Assembly (NCBI GenBank): GCA_963691705.1
Contig: OY829539.1
Coordinates: forward strand, 10,852,501-10,916,500
DNA length: 64,000 nucleotides
Source of the DNA: Viola odorata
Lineage: Eukaryota; Streptophyta; Magnoliopsida; Malpighiales; Violaceae
Reading direction: 5' to 3'
Positions 43,401-55,262 of the stretch are shown here, piece after piece; within the stretch, counting starts at the first letter, position 1, and every line of letters starts with the position of its first letter. The notes beneath the pieces were generated by a model. It had not been told where the DNA came from. It searched no databases and was given only the letters and a program-made list of their open reading frames with translations. The translations under genes and the position numbers were made by a program.

Positions 43401-44315
43401 CTCCTTTTTTCAAAAAATGGAAAAATATGGGGGAAAAATAAAGGAAAGGCGTTTGTGGGAAATTTCAATGAATGTGGATGAGAGATTTGAAGATCGTAAT
43501 TTAGACGGACGCGGAGAGTGTTGGTTCTTGAGAAGTTTAAATGATATACTCTTTCTTACCGATATACGGAGTATATTTTTTTTTTTGAAGGATAAGATTA
43601 AACAATTTTCTTAATTAGAATGACGAAAAATGTCGTTTATATTATCCAAATTAATGGGTTATTTTTCGGTCCTCCATGAGCTCGGAAGATCCGATCAATC
43701 CGATTCGAACTAACTCATCCGATCCAATCCGAACTATGTTGGACAGAATTTTGGATAGAAGGTAGAAGATCCAATAAATTTCGGAATCCGATCCGATATT
43801 ATCCAAAAATCTGAAATATCTAAATATGTTAGGAATTTAAGATTTTATCTTTTAATTTTACTTTTTTTTCTTTTTCTTGTTATTTACTCCACATATTAGG
43901 TTGTAATACTGTTTGAATGATTCGTTAATTTGCAAACCAAAAAAGAGCAATTGAGGATTAAAAAATAAGATCAAAATTAATAAAATTTGCTTTTTTAAAA
44001 ATAAAAATTAATTTAAAAGTATTTAAAACGTCTGAATTTATCTGAAAAATTCGACCGATTCAAAATAGTCGGATTGCAATCGAATTAGAATCATATTCGA
44101 AGAATTCTGATTACCGCTGACAAAATTCAATCTGAACTTGTCGAATTCCGACGAAACTATCCTAATCCCGCCCTGCTAAGTGTGTTGATGTGGCCAAAAC
44201 GATGTCGTAAACGTGGATGACATGGCAAAAACTGCATTGTTTTGTAGCTAAGAAATACCACATCGATTCCCTGCCTAACAAAAAACGATACCATTTCTGT
44301 GAATAAAAACAACTA
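43401..44315. other. Intergenic, upstream of SUN
   Basis: AT-rich. Around 43680-44160 there is repeated 'gatccgat' / 'ccgattc' text and its inverse (gaattc, tcgaat), which looks like an old repeat, but I cannot assign it. No gene. Confidence 0.35.
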
Positions 44316-44546
44316 CTCCTTCCGTCCCTTTTTAATGAACGCTTTGACTTTGGGCACGCATTTTAAAGAGACCGGATGACTCACTGTTTGATCTCAAAAA
44401 ATTTCGTACTTTTTTTCGAACGTATGTTAATTTAACGTACGTCTGAGAAAAAATTCGGAACAAAATTGTCTCAAATAGTGAGTCATCCAACCTCTTTAAA
44501 ATGCGTGTCCAAAATCAAAGCGTCCATTAAAAAGGGACGGAGGGAG
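44316..44546. mobile_element. Palindromic Stowaway-like MITE
   Basis: 231 bp, flanked by TA (44314-44315, 44547-44548), with ends CTCCTTCCGTCCC and GGGACGGAGGGAG. Almost the whole element is one palindrome with arms of about 115 bp, so it is a foldback form. It lies about 0.9 kb upstream of the SUN 5' region. Confidence 0.85.
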
Positions 44547-44684
44547 TACATGAAAAAGAAATAAAAACCAAGGATTGAAAACAGGTTCTCTCCTCCTCCT
44601 CCTCCGTTCTTCAAGTTCACCAACATCACCACCACCACCACCACGAGCGGCCACGCAACTATCTTTGCCGTTGTCTTACACCAA

Positions 44685-45215
44685 TGATAACAATCAAGAC
44701 AGCCCTAACGGTGCTACCACACTTGCGGCTCCCGCCGGGACGATTTCCCATAAGACCCGTAAGATATCTTCATATCGCCCGAGAATCAGCGAAGGATTCC
44801 TAGGATGGTCGACATCAGCGGGGGGGAGGGGGGGGGACTCACGCGACTCTATACGCACGACACCATCCCATCCTAGGGACCCACGAGGTTATCGTTCCCG
44901 GCAGCCCCGTCAGATATCGCCCATGACGTCATCCATCGGTATCGCTTGTGACGTCACCATCAGACATCGCCTGGATTGTTATCGCTAGGTATCGTCGTAT
45001 AGGCCTATAAATACCCCTACTTTTCCAATCAGAAGGTACGATCGAGATCACCCAGACGAACCTTTGTTGTTTTTGAAACCTGAACTGACTTAAGCATCGG
45101 AGTGTCTACACCGGAGCCCCCCCTCCGGCGCTTTGCAGGTACATCCGATATCGACCGCCACCGTTCCGATCAGGCACGACTCCGAATCTTACAAGACCGA
45201 CATTGAATTTTATCA
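44685..45215 (+). repeat. 5' LTR of element D
   Basis: TGATAACAATC to TTATCA, 531 bp. TGACGTCA sites at 44924-44931 and 44949-44956, TATAAATA at 45006-45013, and a hairpin (CACCGGAG / CTCCGGCG) at 45109-45130 downstream of TATA. G-rich run at 44820-44836. Confidence 0.93.
44924..45013 (+). promoter_or_regulatory. LTR promoter of D: two TGACGTCA sites and TATA box
   Basis: Two perfect TGACGTCA sites lie about 50-80 bp upstream of TATAAATA. The sites are shared with C although the sequence around them differs. Both are kept in the D 3' LTR. Confidence 0.65.
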
Positions 45216-45217
45216 AA

Positions 45218-45235
45218 TGGTGCTTTCATTGAGAG
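45218..45235 (+). other. Primer-binding site of element D
   Basis: TGGTGCTTTCATTGAGAG two bases after the 5' LTR, identical to that of C. Confidence 0.78.
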
Positions 45236-45396
45236 CTTTGGTATATTAAGTGAGCGTCCTTAATAGCCAAGCTCCGTCTAGTCGGAAGATTGGAACGGTC
45301 ATGACCGCAGGATTGGAGCCGATCCGATCATCATCCTTTAATATCCCTTTCTCAATCCGCAGATAGTTATTCCCTTTTGCTACTGCTGATCTCTCT

Positions 45397-48300
45397 ATGA
45401 CGACACAACCAATTATTTCGGGATCTCTGGACCTCTCGGCCGGAATCGCTGGGGGACTGGCCTCCTCGCAGACGGACATCTTGTCATTTCAGATAGCGGG
45501 ATCTGACTTCTCCACTCCTCTTTCGGGGGGATCTGTGCTCAACCGTGAACACCCCTTTGCAATGGAAATAACGGCCCTTCATTCTCGGCTGGAATATTTG
45601 ACTGAAATGGCCGAAAGAGTCACGCCTGGTGCTTCTGGATCTAGTCTCCCTCCCCGCGTCATGTTCACACCATCTATTGTCGCTGATCGACCTTTATCAC
45701 CGTTGTTTCCAGAAAACCTCCAGATGCCTTTATCCGCGGGAAATCCTCCGATTAGTGTTGAGCAGTTTACTCAAGGAAGAGTAGAGGCTTACGTACCACA
45801 AATGCCGCAAGGTCTCCTCCTGCCAGGGGACAGGCAACTTGAGGGGGTTAGGAACCGGTGGGACGGACGGAGGGAAGGAGCCAACAGAAGTTTGTCTCCC
45901 GAGTACAGTCTCCCGAGTACAGTGAAAGATCCAGTAGTCGAAGGTATCGAAGTCATTCACTCAGGAGCCACAGTCGATCTCCTAGACGACATCTTACGCC
46001 AGAACCACGAAATAGGGGGCGTCAGGCCGAAATATCTCCTCCGCGTCAGGCGCGTGAAATTCTTGATGATACATCGGGCCACCCATTTAGCCGTCGTATA
46101 AGGCGTCACAGGGTCAGTCGGCGCGTGAAGCTTCCCACTGATATTTATGATGGCACCAAGGATCCCATCTCGCACATTAATAAAGTGAAGGATTTTGTTC
46201 AGTTTCAGACCCACAGTGATGCGGCGTTATGCCAAATATTTATTATGACATTATCGGGCGTTGCGCGTCTCTGGTTTGAGGGTCTCTCTGGTGGATCCAT
46301 TAATAATTTCTCACAATTAGAATCTAAATTCCGGAGCAGATTTAGCACGGCAGTTCCAATCAGGAAATCTGCCGCCGCGTTATTTGACATACAACGAAGG
46401 CCTCAAGAAACCTTAAAGGAATTTCTTAGTCGCTTCGATTTGGAAATGTCCTTAACGCCGGGCGTTACTATTGATTTTGCTATAGAAGCTCTGAAAAGGA
46501 ACTGCCGCTATGGAAAGCTGAAAGACGCGCTTATGGTGGACCCTCTAGTGACTTTAGATGCGTTGAGACTTAAAGCCCATAATTACGCGAAAATGGAAGA
46601 GGAAGAAAATAGAGATAAGACGTATAACGCGCCGCATGGGACATCTCAAATTACCACTGCTCCCGCGAAGCTCCTACCTGACGACCATTTTATCGACAAT
46701 TACGCCAGGCGGAAGGATCATATCCCCAAGGCCTCCAATAGACAAAAGGGTCATTTTTCGAAGGGAAAAACCAATGATTCCCCCACTCGGCGTCGAGGGG
46801 ATTTTTATAAAAATCGTACATATGACCCATATTTTCCTTCTCTTAACGTGCCAAGGGTAGAGATTTTAGCGATAGCGGAACAGCGAAATCTTCCCATCCG
46901 CTACCCCGCGCCTACGAAACTAGGAGTGTTTCTAGGGAGAAGGGAAAATGCTTATTGTAAATTCCACAAAGCCAGGGGCCATTCCACAGAAGCATGCAGA
47001 GAGTTAAAATCGGCGATAGAACGATTGGTGGAAGAGGGATATTTAGAAGAATTCCCCACCCAGATAAGAGAAGACGCCAGAAATAATCCCATGAAAAGGA
47101 CGGCAGATGAACGACCCGTTCCCCCTCGCGTTCTACAAAAGGATAGTATTCCCAGAGGAAAAGATAGGGAAGCCCTTACAGTTGATGACGAGTACATCCC
47201 CATGATTAACATCATTGTGGGGGGAACCCCTTATATGGACGAATCAGAGCATCTGATAGCCGCGAAAGGAGACAAACGCACACGTGATGGCATGACAAAA
47301 AAAGGAGATGCGATAGGCATATTGGATCGAATGATATTATCCTTTTCAGAAGAGGATGAGAAAGGCGTCGTCTATCCGCACAATGATGCATTGGTGGTTA
47401 CGCCCGTCATCGCCAGTCATGGAATCAGAAGAACTCTTATCGATAACGGGAGCGCGGTGAACCTCTTTTCGCTGGAAGCATACAATCTCATGAAACGACC
47501 TGATAATAAGCTAACGCCTAGCAAACGGCCTATAGTCGGCATTGATGGGGTTCCAATCCCTGTCACGGGGGTGATTACTTTGCCCATATATTTCCGAGAA
47601 GACACCTACAAGCGATCAGAGAACTTGTTGTTCCTTGTCGTGGATCTGAATTTGCCTTACAATGTCGTACTCGGGCGACCTTTCCTCAACCGCTTTGGAG
47701 CGGTGATATCTCAGAAGCATCTAAAGATGAAGTACCCCTCCTGGGATGGGGTAGTATCCATAAAGGGCGATCAAAAGCTAGCGGCGGAGTGCTACTCGCT
47801 CATGACTCAAAGAAGCTGCGATAGGTACGTATGTATAGCAGCGGACCCCTATGAGCAGAGTGATGAGAAGCGCGCTCAACCTCTGGATAAAATGGTACCC
47901 GTTCCAGCAATCGGTATAGAGGAAGCAAGTTTCCTGATCAGTGAAAAACTAAGCCCAGCGGAAAACCTTCAACTGGCCCGGCTACTAAACAAATGCCAAG
48001 GAGATTTCGCATGGAAACCCTCAGACATGCCCGGTATATCGCGTGAAATAGCCGAACATCGGCTCAATGTAGACCCAGATGCCAGGCCGGTACAACAAAA
48101 GCGACGTGCGTTCTCTAATGAAAAGGCGTTAGCTGTAGATAAGGAGGTAGCAAAGCTTCTTGACGCAGGGTTTATCCGCGAAGTTCAATATCCCACCTGG
48201 CTAGCGAACCCTGTCCTTGTCCCTAAGCCCAATGGGGATTGGCGCATGTGCATCGACTTCACCGATTTAAATGATGCCTGCCCTAAGGATTGCTACCCGC

Positions 48301-51185
48301 TTCCTCACATAGATCAGTTAGTTGATCAGACCGCTGGGTACGCTTATTTAAGCTCACTAGACGCCAACTCTGGGTACCATCAGATCCCCATGGCCTTGGA
48401 GGATGAAGAAAAGACTGCGTTTCTCACTCCAAAGGCCACATACTGCTATGCGGCGATGCCGTTTGGGTTGAAAAATACCGGGGCGACGTTCCAATGTATG
48501 ACCAACAAGATATTCAAAGAACAAATAGGGAGGAATGTGGAAGCGTACGTTGATGATATATTGGTGAAAAGCGCGAGCTTCCAAGATCACCTGCGGGACT
48601 TGAAGGAAGTCTTCGACGTAATGAAAAGGTATCGCATGAAGTTAAATCCCTGAAAATGCATGTTTGCATTTCAAACAGGAAAATTTCTGGGCTACGTGGT
48701 CAGCCAAAAAGGTATCCAGCCTAACCCTTTAAAGGTTAAAGCCATACAAGACATGATATCGCCAAGAACCATCAAAGAAGTGCAAAGGCTAACTGGGGGA
48801 GTCATCACCCTTGGGCGATTCATTTCCAAGCAAGGAGAGAAGTGTCTCCCTTTTTTCAAAGTCATACGCAAGAAAGCCTCGTTCGGGTGGACTCCGGAAT
48901 GTGAGGAGGCATTTATCAGGCTAAAGGATTACCTATCGTCTGACCTACTATTGACGAGACCCGAAGCAGGCGATACCTTATATTTGTATCTTGGCGCCGC
49001 GGATGAAGTGGTCAGTGCCGTCCTCATTCGCGACGATAACCACTCTCATCGCCCGGTCTATTTTGTGAGCCATGTCCTAAAGGATGCGGAGTTGCGATAC
49101 GCCTGAATCGAAAAGATAGCGTTCGCTCTTATACAAGCCACCCGCAAAATGGATCGATATTTTCAGTCTTATTCCGTTATCGTACTCATAGACCAGCCTC
49201 TGAAAAGAATATTTCGAAAGCCTGAATCTTCCGAAAGAATGTTGATCTGGGCGCTTGAACTAGAACAATATGGATTGAGGTATCAGTCTCGACCGTCCGT
49301 AAAGGCTCAAATCCTGGTTGATTTTATAGCGGAATGTACCTTTACAGAAGATCCTTTGAACGGCGTACCGGAAGCGGAATGGGGCGATATGGATCTCCCG
49401 TTTCTGGAAACCTACACGGACCTCTGGATCGTCCATGTGGATGGAGCCAAAAACCAAGAGCTGGCTGGAGCTGGAATCTTTATAAATGGGCCGCACGATA
49501 TGCAAATATGATACGCCATTCGAATCCTACAACCGTTATCTAATAACGCGGCAGAGTATGAGGCGTTGCTAGCCAGACTCAGAATAGGGAAAGAATTTTC
49601 TTCTAAAGTGAGGCACGATACCGGAAGAACAGGAGACCTGCGTCTAAAAATCTGTTGTGATTCCAAGTTGATAATTGACCAGGTCTTGGGGCACTCTCAG
49701 GCCCGGGAACCCATCATGATTCAATATCTCGCCAAAGTAAAGCGAGAATTGTTGGAAATAAAGAAAGAGGGCATGCAAATCAGCTTCGAGCATATCCCTA
49801 GGGAGGAAAACGCTGAAGCTGACAATCTAGCCAAAATGGCCGTGAATCCGGAAGCATCCATACCCAAAGGCGTATATTATCGTGAGCTATCGGTACCATC
49901 CTTCATGGAAGAGCAAGCGTCTTTATGTGTGGAGGAGCGTGAGAGCGACTGGCGAATTCCCGTAATCAAATACTTGAAACACGAGGAACTGCCTGAGGAT
50001 ACCGCTGAAAAGAAGAAGGTACTGAGACAGGCAGCTCGCTGTACATACTATGACGGGGATCTAATTCGAAGATGTTTTTCTCACCCTGCCGCCAAATGTA
50101 TAACTGAGCAAGAGGACCTTCACACCTTGCGCGAAATCCATGAGGGGGTATGTGGTATGCACGTGTCAGGCGGTACCCTGGCGGCACAGGTCTTTCGATC
50201 CGGATTCTACTAGCCCACCATCCGAAGAGATTGCCACGACTATGTGCAGACTTGTCCTAAGTGCCTGGAGTTTGCCAAAATTCCTCGGCGACCTGCCACT
50301 GAAATATCTGAAATTATCGCCCCTTGTCCTTTTGCCAAATGGTGGATCGATATCCTAGGTCCATTCCCAAAGGCAAGGTCTCAACTGAAATTTGTAATAG
50401 TGGCGGTAGACTATTTCACTAAGTGGGCGGAAGCTGAAGCGGTCGCCACAATCACGGCAGAAAAAACTTGGCGTTTCTTAAAATATCAAGTTATCATGAG
50501 GTTTGGCGTACCTCGTGTCCTTATCAGCGATAATGGAACGCAGTTCACTAGCCAGTTCTTCAAAGACCAGTGCTTAGAATTTGGAATCGAGCAACGCTTT
50601 TCCTCCATGGCTCATCCGCAAACTAATGGACAGGCGGAAGTAACCAATCGGAGCATCCTTAGCGGCATCAAGAAAAACCTAGAAGGGTCTAAAAAGAAAT
50701 GGGTTGATGAGCTACCATACGTGATGTGGGCGTACCGCATGACCGTTAAGACTACCACCGGAGAAACACCTTTCGCGTTGGCCTTTGGGACCGAAGCCTT
50801 TACACCGGTGGAAATTGGAACCATGAGCCTACGGGTGGCTCACTTTCGGGAGGAACTGAATGAGAAAAGGTTACGAGCTAACCTGGATGTGTTACCAGAA
50901 GTCCGAGAGGAAATCCTTCTGAAAACGCAGCATTACAAACGAAAGATGACCCGTTATCATAACAGGCACGTCAAAGAACGGTTGCTGAAAGCCGGTGACC
51001 TGGTGCTTAGAGACAAGCGAGCGGTAGGGCAACGCATGGGAAAACTCAGTCCAAACTGGGATGGACCATATCGCGTCACCCACGTTGTCGGGAAATGAGC
51101 CTATCATCTGGAGACTCTCGATGGTACACCCTTATCCAACTCTTGGAATATCGCTCGCTTGAAGTTATATTACTCTAGAATTTGA
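45397..51185 (+). pseudogene. gag-pol of Tat-like element D, nearly intact
   Basis: Gag starts at 45397 (MTTQPIISGS); a frameshift near 45880-45900 moves to the frame open from 45858 to 48653. Gag core: QTHSDAALCQIF (~46205) and RLWFEG (~46265); knuckle CKFHKARGHSTEAC (~46960). Protease IDNGSAVNLF (~47440). RT: WRMCIDFTDLND (~48240), AYVDDILVK (~48543). Ty3-type RNase H 48890-49250; archaeal-type RNase H 49430-49850 (HVDGAKNQELAGAGIF, NNAAEYEALLAR, AEADNLAKM), the Tat hallmark. Integrase zinc region 50120-50280, core GPFPKARS, ISDNGTQF and NGQAEVTNRSI (~50625), C-terminus to 51185. In-frame stops: 48651-48653, about 49104, about 49509, 50211-50213 and 51096-51098. All other frames join without shift, so only five stops and one shift separate it from an open polyprotein. 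Confidence 0.92.
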
Positions 51186-52285
51186 TTTTATCTGCACCTT
51201 TGATTTATGTCAACCCTAACCATGACTAACGCTCGATGAGAGAGCTTTCGTGGAAGTTTGTGGTTGCCTTTGTGCAGATAAAAAAGGGGGTATTCTGGGG
51301 AAGTGAAAAGTCCTATCCTTGTGATGGCCGGTCTTGATCAGATGGCCCATTAAGTGAGGGCACTACCCACCATACCTTGAATTAGCGTCGGATTGAAAGA
51401 TCCTGGACGCCCCCGGGGGTGAAAAGTCCTATCCTTGTGATGACCGATCTTGATCAGATGGCTCATTAAGTGAGGGCACCACCCGGTATCTTTGGGAGTG
51501 AAAAGTCCTTTTCTTGTACTGACCGTTCTCGTGGAGACGACCCAGCAAGACGAGGCAAGCCCCAAAGAAATAGAAACTCCGTTCTAGAAACAAGAATCCT
51601 ATCTTAACGACTGGGCTGCTACAGCTAAGTCATTAAGTAAGGACATGGTTCTAGACGCGAGGGCAACGCCCAAAAGTGAAAATTCCCTAGCCTTGTGATA
51701 GCCGTCCCGATCCGACAGCTCACTAAGACGAGGCACTTTAAGGGCCGATCGTGAAAACAGGGAAACACGGAGAATCGCGAAATCCCGGCTAGTAACCAGA
51801 TGTGTAATCCCTGGTGAAGTATAGAGCTGATAGAGAAAGCGATTCCCGCGGGTTCCAGGGTAACGCCCTATGATGGCAGCAAAAAGGCTCCTACGGGTAA
51901 TTACTATCCCTCGTAACGTGTTTTTGTTACTGATGATTTACAATTATGAATGCGCAGAATACTTTTCGGGCAGCGGAAGGAGTGAGGATGTCGTAAGCGG
52001 AGATATCGCCAGGCTTACCGAGAAAGTTAACCTAATACCAAATTCTGTAATTTTGGTGGGAACGCTAAGGATCTGTTCAGAAAAGTAAGCGCATTGGGAA
52101 AACATGGCGAAGATAACGCCAAAGGAGTTTGCAAAGAGGCAACTAAATAAAGGAAAGTCAGCAATAAAAGTTGCTTGAACACATCGAAATGTTTAAAGGG
52201 GGCTACAAACTTTGGTGGTCAAAATAATAACAAAATTTAGTGACGCCTGATCACTAAGGAAAGAGTAGCAAAGCCTCGAAGCATG
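51186..52285 (+). other. Spacer between pol and antisense genes in D, with repeats
   Basis: 51300-51760 holds four to five imperfect units around 'gtgaaaagtcctatccttgt' (for example ~51305, ~51420, ~51500, ~51677) and 'cattaagtgagggcac'. These are the inverse complement of the repeats at 17930-18490 in C, which is the same orientation relative to gag-pol. 51760-52285 shows nothing recognisable beyond the 3' end of gene d. Confidence 0.65.
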
Positions 52286-54646
52286 TCAACCTTCGGGGTG
52301 CCTCCATTTCCAGCCTGCCGCTTTAGCTCGGCGAAAGCCCTCCTCATTAAGGTGGCCAGATCTTCGTTTGAAAGCGGCAGTGAACTCATCGGGTTTGTAC
52401 GCGTCGACCCCGTGGACTTCTTCAAAGCAAGCGACCAAAATAGCGGCAGTCTGCTCAACGTGCCACAGGCTCCTATCGGCTGACTCTTCCTCCAGGGCAG
52501 CTTTCTCCTTGGCCAAGGATGATTTCTCACTCTCCAAGGCAGTAACTTTGGCCCTCTCCGCTGCCAAGGCAACAGACTGTTCTTCTTTCTGCTCCTGATG
52601 AGCCAGCAATAAGTCCGTACGCTCCTCCAGCAACTTTTTCTTCTCATTCCGCTCTCGTGCTAATTCTTCTAAGGAGGAGGAAAGAGAAGCAGCCTGACGC
52701 TACGCTTCCTCCGCCCAGTAATGGAACTGCATCATATTTGTAAAAAGGTTGGAGCGTAGTGAGTTCACCCTGTCAACCCCGGGCTTGGAAAGGAAGGCTT
52801 CCCGTTTTGTCGCAGACGCCAATACTTGGGAAGCCAGCAAAGCCGTAACCTCATCCGAGCCGTCACCCCCCAGTGCCGCCAGACCAGTGTTACGCAGATC
52901 GTACAGTCCAACTTGATGGGTCACAGTAACGGCCCCACTTATCGGACTAAGATCCGCCACAAAGTTAAAGGTGGTACCTCCTTCGCCATAACGGGCCGAT
53001 AGGGGGATGCTTGAAGGAACGAAGGCTAGAGGAAAAGGAGGGCGAGCTTGTGTGGATGAACCTCCTGGAGTAAAATAAGCGCCATGAGGCTGATAGCCTG
53101 AAAAATCTGGCATAACCTCCTGATATCCCATGTTGGAGGAATATGCGTGAATAGGACCACCAAAAGAATTGGGCGAAACCCCGAAAGTCTCGCCCGTGCC
53201 TAAGTTCTCCAAAAATTCTGACGGATTCCCTCCCTGGGGAACAGTCGTAGACTCAAACCCGTCCGCAAGTCTGTTCCCCATCCCGGTGGTAGAGGAGGAT
53301 GGATTTCTGCCCTCCTCTTCCGGCCGCTGTCTCTTCTTTGAGCCCGTCAGCATGTAGCCCAGATTCATATCGACTAAGGGAGGAGCGGAGGTAGCGACAA
53401 CGATAGTATCCTGCCAAGAACGCGATATGAAATATAGAAAAAAGAAATCAAATGGCGGCAGACATTGAAATGTAGCATATCATGGCTAAAAGGCACCCTT
53501 ACCGTAACAGCGTTGGGAGGAGGTGCTTCTGAAGAACCTGCCGCGTCCAGAGAAGGTGTAAGAGCGGCGACACTTCTCGTTTTTCTCTTCTTTTTTCCTT
53601 TGGCAATGGCCTTACGAGCCTTGGAAGAAGAAGAAGGCTGGGCAGGAGGAGCAGCGATGGTCACAAGGGGAACGCCTGAAGGAATGTCAGGATCCCCCAC
53701 ACCGGCCGAAGAAGAGGAAATTTGAACAAGAGTAGCGGAAGTAGCCGGAAGATCGGTGGGGTTATCAGTTGCTTCCATGGAAGTAGTTCTCTCTTTTTCT
53801 TCTCTCCCTTGAGCCCTTTTCAAGCGTCTCCTTACGCTCTCAGGTTTATAGTTGGGATCCGTCGCTGCGAAAGCACAAAATAACGTCAGCATTAGTATCA
53901 GCGATAACAAAGAAAGGAGCAACGCGACACTCACGTTCAACACAAGATTGAATGTCCATTCTACAAGCCACTTGACGAATGTGAACGCTGATTTCCAGTT
54001 TGAGCAATGTGTTTAACCATTCTTGTTCACGTTTCAGAAGGGTCCCTGGTCGGCTCTAGACGTTGTCATCCACGTTTTGGTTAAACCCAGATCGCCACCA
54101 GGAACCAAGATCTCCAGGAAGATCTATCACAAAAAACTCCTTTTTCTAGGCATCAACGGAAGACTCGATATGGAGGAGTTTCCAAGTAAAAGACTTCAGA
54201 GAGTCATCGTCAAAATGGGGCGATATCGTTATCACCCCCCGACATTTCATCAGCTTAAAAAGAGATTTAAGTAGTAGAAGGGAAGGGGAAGTAATCCCTT
54301 TGTATTTGCAAAGTTCCAGAAAAGCATAAACGCAACAATATGCATTTGGGGATAGTTAGGCCGGATTCAGATCGCTGGCAACAAGCAATTCTTTGACAAA
54401 AGAGTCAATGGGAAGGCGGAAGCCATAACGGAACATTTGCGCATACATGACCCTACGATTGCCCATCAAAATGCTGTTCAAACGTAGTGACTCAGGGGCA
54501 ACAGTGGTTTTATAATCATCAGGAATATCAGCATTATGGGCGGCCAAATGCTCACGGAGAGCGGCCTCAGATGTGATAACACTAGCCGTAATATCCATCC
54601 TTTTCTCATCGACAGATTTCGACTCAGTACGGCGAGTCTTAGCCAT
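52286..54646 (-). pseudogene. Antisense gene d of element D: PF04195-like plus coiled coil, three exons
   Basis: Exons 54646-53935, 53864-53503 and 53410-52286; introns of 70 and 92 bp with good sites (GAAC|GTGAGT, TTTCGCAG; ACG|GTAAGG, TTGGCAG). Phases are 1 then 0, exactly as in C; total 732 codons. Exon 1: basic start MAKTRRTESKS and a PF04195-like region (MFRYGFRLP, LSPNAYCCVYAFLELC, WWRSGFN). Exon 2: KPESVRRRLKRAQ and a Lys/Arg/Ala-rich part (KGKKKRKTR). Exon 3: VADLS ... HQVGLYDLRNTGLAALGG (~52960-52850), a coiled coil (~52680-52490) and the conserved end (CFEEVHGVDAY). Stops: TAA at about 54356, TAG at 54146-54148, TAG near 54060 and TAG at 52700-52702; no frameshift. Function unknown; possibly an accessory protein of the element. 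Confidence 0.75.
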
Positions 54647-54810
54647 GGCAGAATTAAAGAATTAAAAGATGAAGAAGACGATGGAGGAGAAAGGAAATAC
54701 CTTCAGAGAAAAGCACTTCAAAGAGCCTTGAATAGTGGGGAGAAAATAAGACGGCTAAAAGAAAATATGAGAAAGTGGGATGATAAAAGAAAAGGGAAAA
54801 GAATAAATAT

Positions 54811-54825
54811 TGGGTTTTATAACCC
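54811..54825 (-). promoter_or_regulatory. TATA box of antisense gene d (D)
   Basis: AGGGTTATAAAACCC on the minus strand, identical to the string before gene d in C (14802-14816). Confidence 0.62.
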
Positions 54826-55262
54826 TAATGATCGAACGAAACGATGAATGCCACAGTCGTTGCGTGGAAGCGGCATAAGGAACAGACTCAGGCAATGAGT
54901 ACAATCCTAGAAAAGTGCTACAACGCCTCGGTTTAGGTAAAGTACTCGAGCACGCTAGCCCATAGCGCTGGAAGAAATGGACACATGTGCCTGCACAATC
55001 ACGACTTTTCTAAGGAAAGGATAGCAAGCATTAAATGCTTTGAAAAGCAGGTACCATCTCTGGGGAAAAACAAGAGCGATATCGCAAGAAAGGAGATAAC
55101 ACAAGATGGCGTTGATTAAAAGAATAGTGTTGGGTTAACGCGAAAAGGCGAAATGAAAATCAAATAGCAATAAAATACAAGTATTGTCGCACAACAAGGC
55201 GTTATTACAAGACAAAGAAACAAATAAGCGGAAAATCTTCTAAATAGTGCAACCTCGACTAA

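Noticed and set aside
43680..44160. Repeated 'gatccgat' text as a distinct mobile element
   Set aside because: No terminal repeats or target duplication could be found; left as an unassigned old repeat.
44575..44684. Ser/Pro-rich start of a host protein interrupted by element D
   Set aside because: Joining across the duplication site gives a stop after a few codons; composition is low-complexity and no splice donor is evident.
44575..44988. 137-codon frame running into the D 5' LTR
   Set aside because: It crosses the insertion site and continues into the LTR by chance.
47432..47470. Protease active site IDNGS instead of D(T/S)G as a loss of function
   Set aside because: C and D share it, and DNG-type sites are common in plant Tat-lineage proteases, so it is not a defect.
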